Source: Pagrus major (Eukaryota; Chordata; Actinopteri; Spariformes; Sparidae). From it: a stretch of DNA of 64,000 nt. The number at the start of each line of letters is the position of its first letter. Within the stretch, counting starts at the first letter, position 1. Shown here piece by piece: positions 49,401 through 61,292 of the stretch. Below the pieces are notes generated by a model that ran no database searches, was not told the DNA's origin, and was given only the letters and a program-made list of their open reading frames with translations. The stretch is from NCBI RefSeq assembly GCF_040436345.1, contig NC_133236.1:15314466-15378465 (forward strand), read 5' to 3'. The position numbers and the translations under genes are program-made.

Positions 49401-52400
49401 AATGTTATCTGTCTGGTCTGACACACAAGAAATGGACGAATGTATAACACAGCACCGAAAAAGCACAAATGTTATCTTTTAAAGGTGTACTATGTAATAT
49501 TTGGCCACTACTTGAATTCACTCTCCAAACAAATGGGGCGCTGCGCAGTTTATCAACAGAGCAACTGCTAACTGCTGCTACCTGTAACTGCCATTCGCTA
49601 GTTAGCTTGGTTAGCCATGCAGCTAGTGGTCCGGACTGGAAGCTCGTGGTGGGATTAAGAGAAAGGACGAGCAGGGGCTAGCTGGTCGGCATGCTAACCT
49701 CAGAAGATATCTCTTCAACACAATCTGCAGATGTCTATGAAATTTCGCCAAAACTCGTATTACTTCACAATTTGTTGATCATTTTCGTTATTTTGCGAAT
49801 CTTTTAAACTTAAATTCTTGGATATTGCACATTAAAACCTAAAAAAGTAAGAGTGACTGTTGAATTAATCTCTGATGTGTGATGTTTCACTCATTATGTC
49901 TCTCAGAGCAGATCTACAGTTCGTAAAGTAAACGACTTTATGTCGGGACTGTATCTTTCCGCAGGAGTTCAGCTGTGGTACATCAGCTACAAACTTTCTA
50001 AAACCTTGCCGCTCTCACTTCTCTCAGTTGAAGGTTATTTTGCCCAAAAAAAAGGCAGCTTTAATTCTCGAAACTCTGCCCTCCCTGCGGTGACCTACAG
50101 CAGTCACCGCTCCACCGTGTCTTGTCTCTTATCTCTCCTGCCTCAAAAAGGGCAAGATGACCTTCAGTTACGAGCAACATTTTTATGCCCATCTTATGTC
50201 GTGAGCTGAAAATTCATCTCCCTCACATCACATCTCCTCCTCCTTACAAATCACAGCGATTTCTTTCTCTTCACTTGGCGCCTGCTGTATTGAAAAAGTA
50301 TCTCATAAATGATAATTCTGGATTCACATTAAAGTTTAGGGCAAAAAGGCTCCCTTTGGTTGCTTGTGACCTTTTATAAAGTAAAAATGTCATTGTGTTC
50401 TTCTGTTACACTTAAACTTCTATGGATTTGTACTGAGACACTGAGAGCTCAACACACTGTATATTAAAGGTATACTATGCCGGATTTTCCTGAAGACAAA
50501 TGTGTATATTACTCACCGCTGCCTGTTTTGTCTTATTTTCTAATTATTTTACCGTGTTCCAGATCTTTATGGGCATCAGCAATTCTGGAGAAAGGTATTC
50601 GTTAGTTGAGTTGCATTCCCAGGTTTGTTAAAAACAGAAACCATCCAATCTTGCATAGTATACCTTTTAGGAACCCCCAACTTGTCAAATACAGCAGCTT
50701 GTTCGTGGCCTCAAGCTTCAAACAATGACGCTCTACCTACCCCTCTAGCATCAGTTTTCATCATATGAGGGGCAAAAAATACCCATGTTACATACAGTTA
50801 CACTTCCAAAATAAAGCTTGCTGACAAACAGTTCACATATTATGACATATTATGATTGAAAATGGTCACGACTTTTACATACTTACGTAACACAACTTAC
50901 AAACAAATCAATCTTGACTCTTAGTCACATGTGGGACGGGAAGTCTTGTGTATAACCACCCAAAAAAACCCTGACTTTGACTTTTACTGTCCTTTCTGCT
51001 ACTGCACTAGAGGGGAACAGACTTGTGAATGAAGAGAAGATACAGCCTGCACACTTCCAGGTCAGCGTGACCAGATAAAGATCCAAGTGAGATTGAAACT
51101 TTGTCTTTATTAAACTTCTGTGTGGAGTAATTGTGCAGGAGTACCCTCTTTTCATTCACACAATTTCCTGATAGCCTTGCACCTCTGTAATGCTTGTATA
51201 ACCAGCCTAATCTTCTTCAACCAAAAAAATTTACAATTTCATTTCATTTTCCAACACCAATTACAGATATCTGATATCTTTGATCAATTTGTGAGTCACT
51301 AACATGGCAGCAACAAGCATGTCCCAGCTGTGTTTATTACTTTTTAGTGTCCCCCTGGAAATATTTTCTGTTGTTGTTTGTCATCTTGCAGCATTTTCTG
51401 TATTTGGCCGTGTTTTCTAAGATGTTTTCCTTAATTACCTCCGCCAAGGAGGTTATGTTTTCACTCATGTCTGTTTGTTTGTTTGTTTGTTGGCTGGTTT
51501 GTAAGCAGGATTACACAAAAACTACTGAACAGATTTCGACAAAACTTGGAGGGAGGATGGATCTCGATCCAGGATTTTTTCCTCACTTTTTTTTTTTTAC
51601 AGTACAAGGCAGTGTGTTTTTGACATTTTCATTAATTTCTCAGGTATAATGTGTGGATATTGAAGAAAAAATCAGGTGAATATAGGAGGCCAGTATCGAT
51701 GAGTGAGTACAATTTGATGTGGATCCTAATAAAAATTTGGATCTAGCAGATTTGAATCTGTTTTATCTGATATTGGATTTGGCTTGATTGAATTAAAGGG
51801 GACTGTTGGGTCTTGGTGGAGGTATACACTCTACTGAGTGCCATTCACGTTTGCTTCTACTTGCATGTGTTTTCTGAAGCTGCAGAGCGTTGAGCTCAGA
51901 TGGATAGATTTGATTGAAATCTTTTTAGAAATTGCTGAAACTGGATCAAAAATATTTAGAAAAGCTGAATTTTCACATATAAATTTGAGCTTGATTGCGA
52001 GACAGAGTGTGTGAAAGTGAGTGTGGCGCTCACCTCAGAGAGCTGAGCCATGTACAGAGACTTGTTGCAGTGCAGGAGCTGGGCAGCCAGGTTACAGTCC
52101 TTCCTGTACAGGTCCTATGGAGCCACAACATCACCACAAATGGAAGACGAGACATAACATTTGTGAGTATTTTCCACAGGTTAGGTCTGACTTCACTTCA
52201 ACCCCATAAAACTTACTTTACTTACTAAATTAATAAGAGCTAAAGTGTTTTTAAAAGCTTCTATTTGATGAGTTTTATTATGACAACCTTAGTCAAGCCT
52301 GGCAAAACAAGTTCCTGAGGTAATTAGGTTGATTCCTATTTTTCTCTTTATCTAATTATCTACATGTAGAACAGACAGGTACGTCCAGGTGGAGGAAACA

Positions 52401-55400
52401 AAAACTTATAAAGAGGAAAATGTCTAATTAGTAACAAATTAAGCCGATTGTTTTGGTTCAAGGCAGGAATTTACTGCCACAGACAGTATACAAAGCGAAG
52501 CTAATGAGCGAGACTTCATCCTCTAGAGATGAAACTATAAAGAAGCTCTTACATTGTCTTCTTGCAGTTTCTCGATGGTGAGCTTCGCCTCCATCAGGTG
52601 GTTGTTGAGAACGATGATCTCTCTGCTCAACGCTCTCTTCTCATCGTCATGGTGCTGAGACTGACGCCAAGAGAGCAGTTTTAGAAATTAACAGCACGGG
52701 GAGAAGACTACACTTATAAACACTTAAATGATCACATTGATCTGTGATGTTTTGCTTTAATACTTTTGTTTTACCTCCAAATGAAACAGGATATAACATA
52801 ACACGCAACAATAACACACACGAGTAAAAAGGTTCTGTCTTCTCTCTTTCCCGACTTTTCCTGAGTGGAACCGCACTCAAAGTCTATCACTGTGTTTACC
52901 TGTCTTGTAATTACATTCCCTATAGTTGTGGAGGGCCACGGGATCAGATGGGTTTGTGGCACCTCCGGAGTAAACAAGCTTTACGATTACATAGAGACTT
53001 ACTCAGCACCTCTCTCACCCTTGAGGAGGAGAGACGTGAGATGAATCGGTTACAGCTGATGAGGGGGGGAAAAAAGGCTGCTGGTCGTTATTGTAAAACA
53101 TATTTTAACACAGTCTTTTTTCCCACAAAAAGCCGGTTGACCCTCAGCTCCTTATTAACCAAGTATCTCACTGCAGGAGCATTATAATCACAACGACGAT
53201 GACGGCCGTGATGATTATCATCTTGTGCTGTAACAAACCCATTCGCTGAGCGTTTCCAGCTGTCTATTCAACAGCAAAGACACCTGATTGTCATACAGTG
53301 TTCTCGGGCAGGCTAGTTAATTGTATCTTTCCACCGGCACAAGCAACGTCTGACAAATGAAGTGAGGTGCGGTGCACTGAGGAACAATGGGTTTGCTATC
53401 ACTCCGCCATTGGAGGGAGGACAACCAATTGTAATAGGCCATAATTAACGTCAGTGGTACCAACAGCAGGGCATATTCATATTCAAATTGGCTCTCTGAG
53501 TGTTCTGTAGCACGTCTAAACCTCATGACTTGCTTATGTGCTTCTCTTTCTTCGTTGTCTGCAGGTACTTAACCACAAGCATGGGAATTCATGCACACAC
53601 ACACACACACACGCACACACGCACACACAGAGAGGCTTAAACACTTACATCTCTGTGGATCTTTTCCTCTAGATCTTGGTTGATCCTCTGCAGTGCTGAG
53701 TAACTGCTTTGTATTCTAAACAACACAATAAACAGCATTGCTCACTTGCAGATCATACAGTAGTACAGTAGTAGTAGCAGCCAGAGACCTCTCCAAACTG
53801 GAAATAAGCATATCGGCAAGCTCAGCAGTTTACAAGTCAGAGCTGAAGCGCACTTGTGAGCTGTTTTCACATTTCACCGCACTGATATGATGATTTAGGG
53901 AATGTTTTAGTCTATGATTTGTGATCCAGAAGGCACAGAGATACTGTATAAGGCAGGGGACCCCAAACTTTTCCCCAAACTTTTTCTTTGACTTACAGTC
54001 ATGGTACTGAAATTAAATTCCAGGGAAATGGTTCGGACAACAGTTACTATATCACTGTTTTATTTTACAGATCCTATACTATTATAAGAGGAGATATCCG
54101 TAAAATCTACAAGGAGGCTTTCCTGCAGAGAGCTTCATACATTTAGTACTAATTAAAAGAATAAAAGATTTATTTTGCATGTTTCTTTTTAGATGACAGG
54201 GAAACCATCCTGTGCTTGATGAATGAGATGATGATTATCACGAGCCGCACGTGTCATAAAATCTCATTCTATGAGAAAAAGTCAGCTGGTCCTTATTAGC
54301 AGCAAGTGAATAGTTACATGTTGTCCTATTTATTTATGTAAGGTCTTCTCCTAAAACCTCCACAGTCTATTACATCTCTCCTCACATTAAAGCTGCTGCT
54401 CACTGGACCAGAACACAAGACCGGCTAACTTAGGTACTCGTGGGGAAACACTGAAAGTGCAGTGCAGCGCTTCGTATCACGTGAATAGAGTGAAAAATAA
54501 AGCATTAATAACTTCAATATCTCATCCCACTGGATTAATTTTAATTTCAAACTGTATACTCACATGCGTGACCGAACTATCTGTTAATATGTCCCCTGTC
54601 TGTAGATGTTTTTCCTGCTGTGCTCAGGTTTCTTATACTAATTAAAACTAGGTACTATGACGTCAAGGGTTGCATTGTGGGTAATGTAGGTGCCAGGTAT
54701 TGATCAGGAAGAAGAATGTATTGAAAAAGACTATATTTTTGGTTCAACAGCTCGTCAGATTCACTTCTGCGGTCCATCGTGAATCTGACGATGTATTAAG
54801 GGGGAAATTATGCATTGGAGGAGTATTCTTTAACCCATTAATGTCCACAGTGGGAATTTATAGTTTCCTTTACAGTCGTTAGTCCTGGAAATTTATGTGA
54901 AATTATCCTTAAATGCCTATCCCAGTCTGGCCCAAAGTACATTTAAAGCTGTTTTTGAACCACTTGGAGTACAGGCATGGTTTTTGCCTCCTTTGAAAGG
55001 TTATAAGCCAATTTTTCACCAAGCTGTCAGAAGCTCTGTAAGTGCTATGGCATTTATCTAATGGTGTTCGAACACACTGAATTATGTACTTATTTGTCCA
55101 CATCATATAGTGTTTCATGGTCCAAGTTTACATTAGATAAAAATATCACTCTGAAAGAAGAGAGAGTGGGTCACTTGTCTACACAATCACCCATTGGCTG
55201 TTGTGGGCTCTAGGGCGGGCATATAAGCTCATATCTGTTCAAATCAGCTGTCTGTCAAACAGCTTGGTGAACAAGCCGGACAGGCCACTGACTTTTAACA
55301 GGTTTTAAAGTACAGTACTTGCTAAGCTAAATACAAATCCATAATTTTTTTCAAATCAGTACATTTTTCTTAACGTTTTTTGTTAACTTTCAAACTTTGT

Positions 55401-56161
55401 CTTAACTGTCATGGTTGTGGTTTTGTTCTGTTTTAGTTCTGCCCTCATGTGTCCTGTTTTACTTTCCATTTCCTCCCTTAGTGAGGTTTCCTGCCCTTTT
55501 TTTCTGTGTTCACCTGTGTCCTATTAGTTAATCAGCCCTTGTGTATATAGTCTGTGTGCTTTGCTGTGTCTTTGTCAGTTTGTCTGTTCAGTTTCCCGTC
55601 CTGTTCTTCTCTGTCCCTGTGTCTCCCGGTTTCATCTCCCCCTCTTGTCTTTCTGGCTTTTCTTCCTCGCGTTTTACCAGCTTTGTACTTTGCTTTTCAT
55701 TTGTACTTTATTTTGGTTTGTACTTTGTCTTGCTTTTATTTCCTGTATTTCTCCGGTTTTGTTTTTTGCCTTCGTTTGCCTTGTGTTGTTGCCTCTTCTT
55801 GGATTTCATAGACTTGGGGTTTTTTCATCTTTATTTAATAAAGCTCGCTTCTGGTTCTTTATCGGCCTGCGTGTGTGTCTTACATTAGAACTTTAAACTC
55901 AAGACTTTTACTTGGAATGGAGTACTGCGGTGTAAGTACTTTTACTATTACAAGATCTGAGCACTTCTTCCACTTCTGTGTTACGGTATGTTGTCGTACC
56001 TGCGCAGTTTATCAGTGAACTTGTCCAGCTCCTCCTGTGCCCGGCGTAGCTCCGTCTCCAAGTACTGCCGCGTGGAGTCAAACTCGCTCTGCAGCAGCTC
56101 CAGCTTATGTGTCGTGTAGGAAAGCCTCTTCCTTAAGTCCTCCTTCTGCTCCAGCAGTGAG
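44997..56161 (-). CDS. begain: Brain-enriched guanylate kinase-associated protein homologue (first exon missing)
   Basis: A postsynaptic protein known in mammals to bind the guanylate kinase domain of PSD-95. Exons on the minus strand: 56161-56000, 53715-53649, 52660-52553, 52114-52034 and 46409-44997, phases continuous. The first four encode a coiled coil (EQKEDLRKRLSYTTHKLELL, ETELRRAQEELDKFTDKLRR, INQDLEEKI, DDEKRALSREI, MEAKLTIEKLQEDN) ending in DLYRKDCNLAAQLLHCN. The large last exon is a disordered Ser/Pro-rich region with conserved islands (VPASLIAKVLEKPD, SDTALYCPDD, PQNSTDSN, WRQLSVEDLSAHSYRSPGRA), a proline run and the conserved C terminus LSRKDSLTKAQLYGTLLN. About 610 residues are visible against 593 in human. 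The first visible exon starts mid-codon, so an upstream coding exon (expected start MEKLS-like) must exist; none was found up to 64000. UG repeats flank two exons. Confidence 0.95.
46560..46808. repeat. Dispersed repeat family C, partial copy
   Basis: The end reading GTATGTAATGACTCAATTTT, then CATTTTTGGGTGGACTTATCC, matches the right end of the complete copy at 59374-60130. The left end is diverged or lost. Confidence 0.6.
48744..48778. repeat. Perfect 15-bp hairpin
   Basis: TTCCATATCTATCGC and its exact reverse complement GCGATAGATATGGAA are separated by five bases (CATGT). Confidence 0.85.
48980..49003. repeat. (AACT)n microsatellite
   Basis: About six perfect AACT units. Confidence 0.9.
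49481..49850. repeat. Interspersed repeat (related to 10541-10720)
   Basis: It begins AAAGGTGTACTATGTAATAT and shares internal blocks with RNGTT intron 5. It has no coding capacity and approximate borders. Confidence 0.5.
50464..50669. repeat. MITE-like element with inverted ends
   Basis: The left end TTAAAGGTATACTATGC and the right end GCATAGTATACCTTTTA are reverse complements over about 16 bases with one mismatch. The 206-bp unit has no coding capacity. Confidence 0.75.
51436..51846 (+). repeat. Dispersed repeat family B, long copy
   Basis: It starts TACCTCCGCCAAGGAGGTTA, contains GTTTGTTTGT and ACACAAAAACTACTGAACAG, and ends near TTGGTGGAGGTATACACTC. Reverse-oriented relatives lie at 31840-32043 and 63395-63621. 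This is a widespread fish repeat type. Confidence 0.7.
53593..53630. repeat. (CA)n microsatellite next to a begain splice donor
   Basis: CA repeats with two CG interruptions lie 18 bases from the donor at 53648 and read as UG repeats in the begain transcript. Confidence 0.95.
55400..55880 (+). repeat. Pyrimidine-rich, retroelement 3'-end-like segment
   Basis: A strongly T/C-rich stretch on the plus strand ends in TTTAATAAAGCTCGC and a short tail. This composition with a terminal AATAAA resembles the 3' ends of fish retroelements, but no reverse transcriptase is present. The overlapping open frames (repeated F, S, C, L) are compositional. Confidence 0.35.
56000..56161 (-). CDS. begain: begain coiled-coil exon (first seen)
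   Basis: This 162-nt exon begins with the last base of a codon and then encodes SLLEQKEDLRKRLSYTTHKL and the following helix to KLR. The acceptor CAG is directly preceded by a (TG)n tract (the CA microsatellite at 56163-56197), which takes the place of an ordinary pyrimidine tract. Confidence 0.94.
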
Positions 56162-56162
56162 C

Positions 56163-56197
56163 TGCACACACACACACACACACAAACACACACAGTA
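56163..56197. repeat. (CA)n microsatellite at a begain splice acceptor
   Basis: The repeat is interrupted once (CAAACA) and reads (UG)n immediately 5' of the acceptor CAG in the begain transcript. Confidence 0.95.
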
Positions 56198-59100
56198 CAG
56201 CAGATGATTGTGTTCGGGGCATGTGGGGGAGCAAACGAGCTTGTAACTCGGGTGTATATCTGTGTCTAAATGGACTACATATCTTTGTAATGCACCCCTG
56301 AATGCCCATGCAGTGGTGATAAGAACGTCATGAGAGAGTGATAAAAGTGGAGAAGTTGTGTGAGAAAGTGCTTTGTATGAAGAAAACATGAGACCAAAAC
56401 ACAGATCTCTAATTAAGAAATCCAGGCAGGGGTAAGTGAGGACACAGAGCTTTTTTTTTTAATAAGTTTTACGTCATTTGATCTCTGAGCATGAGATCTC
56501 TTTTTCAGCATTAAAGCGCTGCAGCACATCCCAGAAACCCAATCATCAGTGAGATTGGTCCCACCGAATAGAAAATAAGAGAGAGGGTGTAATCTGTGAT
56601 GAAATATGAGCCAATGAACTCTAATACATCATATGAATAGACTGTGAAGGCTCAGATTTACAGAACAGCGATACCCCCCACATGTAATTCAGCCAGACAG
56701 CACAATGATGACTATTTTCAGAGTATGTGCATTACCTGGGCTTCAATCTAATAAAAGGGCAAGTGTGAGTGGGAAAAGAGGAAATGTCTGTTGCCGTGAT
56801 GGATCTGAGCGTGCACGGCTGGGCTTAATGGACCCTGTATTGACGGACAGATGGAGGAAGAAGGGTAATGACTCTATCTGCAGCCGGATAACAGATAGTG
56901 GAGAGAGAATGGAGATGTGACCACGTCGCTCTTTTCGCTTCCTCTCTTTGTCTCTTTTAACAAGATCGTAGATGCAGAAGGGTGGGGGCTGAGAGAGACA
57001 GAAATAAAAACAGGTTTCTTTGAATGCTTCCAGGTATCATCCAGTTTCCAGCTCATTAAAATGCGTCATCAGTGGGATGAAAGGTAGAGCGGGTCAGTCG
57101 GCACTTTCTACAGATGGTAAGACTAATAAATATCACAAGTCTAGCCATTTGTGTAATTATGTCTACATTTTCACTTTAGCTGGATTATTCATTGCAAACA
57201 CATGAACGCTCCACCATTCAGGAGTAGGGTCACTGACATATTATATGAAAATCTCCTAAGCGAAGGCATTTAAACAAAAACCCATTCAAAAAATCCACTG
57301 ACTTTGAGACAAGGAACAGGAAGTGCAAAAATGATGAAGGGCCCTTAAAGGAGAGATATTATTCTCATTTTCAGGTTCATAATTTTATTTTGGGTTGCTA
57401 CTAGAAGAGGTTTACATGTTTTAATGCTCTGTTTTAGTCTCTTCTACATGCACAAGAGCCTATATAAAACACTGAAGGGAAATATTCTTGAATATAGTAC
57501 CAGGAAACATCCAACTGGTTTCTGTCTAACTACTGCTGACCATATCATTTTAATTTCCAATAGTTTCTATCGAACTTCCTCTCAGCAGGCCACAGAATTG
57601 AAGTTTGTTGTTGAAGCTTAATTTTCAACTAATTTATGGCTAACATCTGCTGATCATGCCTGCTTAAGTACAGAAAGTATGTACAGAAACTATTTAGTGG
57701 CCTGCTGAGGGGAAGTTAGACAGAAGCTTGTTGAAAGTTTCCTGGAAATGCATTAAAGAAATGATCAGATATTAATTAACGGCTTGTTGGAAAATAGCAA
57801 ATTGTTATTATCACATATTTTGGGCCAATTTTCAATCAATATTGAGGTATTTATTGTGGTAATTTCAGGGTAATTTCAAATATGCTGTTGCCATGAAATT
57901 TCGAGACCTATAAAAGGAAGTGTTACCGAAATGTTTATACAAATAAAACACCACTAACGACAGTCCTGGGATAGGATAAATGTTAAATAAGGAAGTATTT
58001 TTCTCTGTAAAGGTTAAATTAGAAATGATATTTTCATCTCGGATCTGGAGTCTTGTTTGTTTTTCAGGTGACTGCGACGACTTACGTGGAAAGCTGCAGC
58101 ATCTACTGTACAACCAGGTCAGTGAGTAAAACAATACCTGCCCAAAGTGATTCAATGAATGTCTCAACTGACTGGCTGGCATTTCAGTGCTGCATTACCC
58201 AGCAGCCCCCACCTACCGCTTCTCTTTTAGTGGCGGGCATTCACAGGGGAATACAGGTGTTTGCTGTTTGATATAGGATGAGTTTACGTGAAGTAGCTCC
58301 AGGGATGAAAAAATCCCCCATTAGTGACCTCCTGTGTGAACGGGAGCTGAGTCAGACATAATGAGTGCTTTCATTCCGGTGAGATGAGATGACGAGGCAG
58401 CATGACTTCTGGGCTCGTAGAGGCGGGATGAGGTTGCCGTAGCACCGTTGGGTGGCGAGAGGAGACACCTCGTGGGCGGATGAGCGGACAAACAGGTAAA
58501 AACGAGGACGGATGGAGAGATGGCTTCTGAGAGTTTAACTCTTACCTCTTTTTCGGATGTTTGCCGCCATTTCGGGGGACTTTTAAGGCGGTTTTGCCAA
58601 TGTATATCTTTTTCATGGTTTGTCTGTGTTCCTTCCCTCTCATGTGTTTATAGGGGTTGACCACAGGGAGCCTTCATGTGTGTTAGTTTCCCAAAGGAGA
58701 CCAGCTAAGTCTGGCCTGAAGAGTTACCGAGTGCTCTACCTGTGTTGACCCTGCCAAACAAAGCAAACACACAAGTTGGCAACTGTTAGTAACTACGGTT
58801 CAACCAGGGATCCTGTTTGAAGGACAAAGTCGAAATATATTCTGCAATGATAGTCATTATAACGGCATAATTCCCCACAGTTTTGGACTTGGCAGGAAAA
58901 GAAGAGCTGAAACAGCATTAAATGCTGCACTAAATTCACAGTAACAGATCATTTTGAAGGTTAGCAGCTCTTAAAAGGTTAAAAAGCCCCCTTGGCGATG
59001 TAGCTTTGAGGCTAATTTTAGTTTTCTTCGTGCACATTTTCCTTACAACGTCACACTGTGTTGTTTCCTGTGAAGATACACTGGAAGCGGAAAATGAAAG

Positions 59101-59373
59101 TATCTGAGACATCTGTGGTAAATGTCAAGTTTTGGTCTCAGTGCTTCAGACTTAAAGAGCAAAAGGCTTCTTTCTGTTTTACAGCAAAGTTCAACAGTCA
59201 TACGAGGACGAATCTATAGAAAGAGAGGCGGGATGTGTTCCACAGCTTCCACCTTTGTTGAATTTATTTTGGTTAAAGGAAATATTACACCCTTACAAAC
59301 AGCTTATTTGTTCTTTTTCCTTAGATCAGGGTTTTCATGTATTAAACATTTAGGGAAATTGGGATATACGCCT

Positions 59374-60130
59374 ATTAAAGGATAGGTTCACCCAAAACTT
59401 AAAATGTAGCCATTATCTAGTCACCTCCAAGCCGATGGAAAGGAAAAGTGTTTTGTCGTCCACAAAACCTTTTTGGAGATTCACAGCAAAACAATGTTGC
59501 AGCATTTTTCTAATCAACTGATGGGGACTTGTTTTAAAATGTAATAATAACTGAAAAAAAAACAAATAAAACATAAAATGGCTCCAAACAGCTTGTTCGG
59601 CCAAGTCTCCAAAAGCGTTGAGATGCAAAATTATTATTATTATTTTTAAAAAAACATAATTTACAACCTTTTTTGGAGCCAAAATCTCGACTTTGGTTGC
59701 TAAGCTAAAAGTGTAAGCAAACTCTGAGAACGTCTTGACTCATATACCATCAGGAAACAACCGAGCAGTTTCAGACCTCGTGAGAAGATTCAAGTATTGA
59801 TCATGTCTTCCTCAGTTCAATGGCCCTTTGGTACATAAGAGGGTGACCATCCAGCTGACTCTCATCTGACTTCCTCACAACTTAAACCAGAGAATCACAC
59901 ATCACCACATCTATACATTGATTTCTATCTTTAAAATGTTCAATTCCCACATTCCCATTGTGAATGTGGGAAAAACAAAATATTATTAGATGATGATTAG
60001 TTAAAATATCATAGCTCAAGTATTTAGATAAATGTTTTTGTGGGCTACAAAACTTCACCCCACTTTCAATCAGCATGAGGAGTAGATAATGACTGAATTT
60101 TCCTTTTTGGGTGAACGTACCCTTTAAAGC
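59374..60130. repeat. Dispersed repeat family C, complete copy
   Basis: The left end AAAGGATAGGTTCACCCAAA..CATTATCTAGTCACC and the right end (reverse complement AAAGGGTACGTTCACCCAAA..CATTATCTACTCCTC) are inverted repeats of about 55 bp. The 757-bp interior is non-coding and holds an 11-bp hairpin (59944-59972). A large MITE-like element. Confidence 0.75.
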
Positions 60131-61119
60131 CCTTGAAAAGTATTTCCGCACAACAAACAAACATCTGTTGGTGTTATTTATTCTTCTTCAGGCTAGTTTG
60201 ATCAGATTTTGACAGTGGTCTCAAAACAACCAAACAACCCCTCAACTGTCGCCACATGTTTCTGATTGAAACACGACATCAGCTTTCTCCATCTGAGCCA
60301 CCAGTCCAGGGCACAGAGACAAAGAAATACAGAAATCCCTCGTGTGAAATGACTAAAGGTTTTCTTAATTTAGCAGGAAATGTTGGTTTTCATGTAGAAT
60401 CCCATTGAAAATAGATTTTCAGGCCCCTTAAGAAGAAAATAAAATATTCCTTGTTGCTTTCGTGCCTGTATTTGTGCTCTCATTGGTCACAAACCTGCTT
60501 TGTTGATGAAAGGCCTTTGTGACAAGCTGACATCAGACTTATCAGTAAAAACAAACATCCCTCTGAGCCTTTCTCACAGACCCGATGTCTTCATCGCCTA
60601 TGTGTCCAAACACGCAGGACATGATCTGACACATCCACCCAGTCCACAGGAGAAGAGTTTGACAAGGCCGATACACTTTCCAAACATTTCTACCGTCCCC
60701 TCCATCCCACGTGTCTCCACGGCGTCCTGAGCACAGGTGCAGCTGTCAAACAGCAGACAAATGGTGCGGGTTATTAGATGAGAAGGCCCGTCAAAGCTTG
60801 ATCAAAGCTCCTCTGATCCAGTGCCGGACCGTCCACCCGGACAGGAAACAATGACAGGCTGCAGTAGGATTTAGCCGAGGAGAGCATCACGTTTGGGATG
60901 CTGTATCCATGGATACGGTACATTCACGTGAATAAAAAAAAAAACAGATGTCACAGAGAAACATGTTGATCCTCTGACACCCAGTTGTTGGGAGGTGATT
61001 TATGCTGCTGGCTGAGGAGGCAGGGAGACATGTACTCCTCCAGATGGTGACAGCTCACTGCCGCCACTGGAGCCTTCACTCCAGCTGCTCCCCTCTGAGT
61101 CATAGCACACCGGCTCTGG

Positions 61120-61148
61120 ATGTGTGTGTGTGTGAGTGTGTGTGTGTG
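61120..61148. repeat. (GT)n microsatellite
   Basis: GT units with a GA interruption. Confidence 0.9.
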
Positions 61149-61250
61149 TAAAATTTGGTGGGCGTGAAGATGTCTTTGTGGACGCATGACGCTGTCGGTT
61201 TGTGAGTTGAGGGTGCGTACATCTGTGCACTTGTGCATGAAAGCGTACCT

Positions 61251-61256
61251 GTGTGT

Positions 61257-61289
<33 letters not shown>

Positions 61290-61292
61290 TTG
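61251..61292. repeat. (GT)n microsatellite
   Basis: GT units with TTGT interruptions. The neighbouring tract at 61120-61148 suggests a formerly longer compound repeat. Confidence 0.9.

Larger units (their letters stand above)
46410..52033. other. begain intron before the last exon
   Basis: This 5.6-kb intron holds several interspersed repeats listed separately, an (AACT)n tract and a perfect short hairpin. No additional exon was recognised. Confidence 0.55.

Noticed and set aside
55541..55896. Three overlapping plus-strand frames rich in F, S, C and L
   Set aside because: Produced by the T/C-rich composition of a repeat-like segment; no start context or homology supports a protein.
60275..60300. 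Minus-strand ATGGAGAAAGCTGATG as the missing begain first exon (expected MEKLS-like)
   Set aside because: The residues after MEK differ (AD), no splice donor follows in the needed phase, and the context is plain intron.
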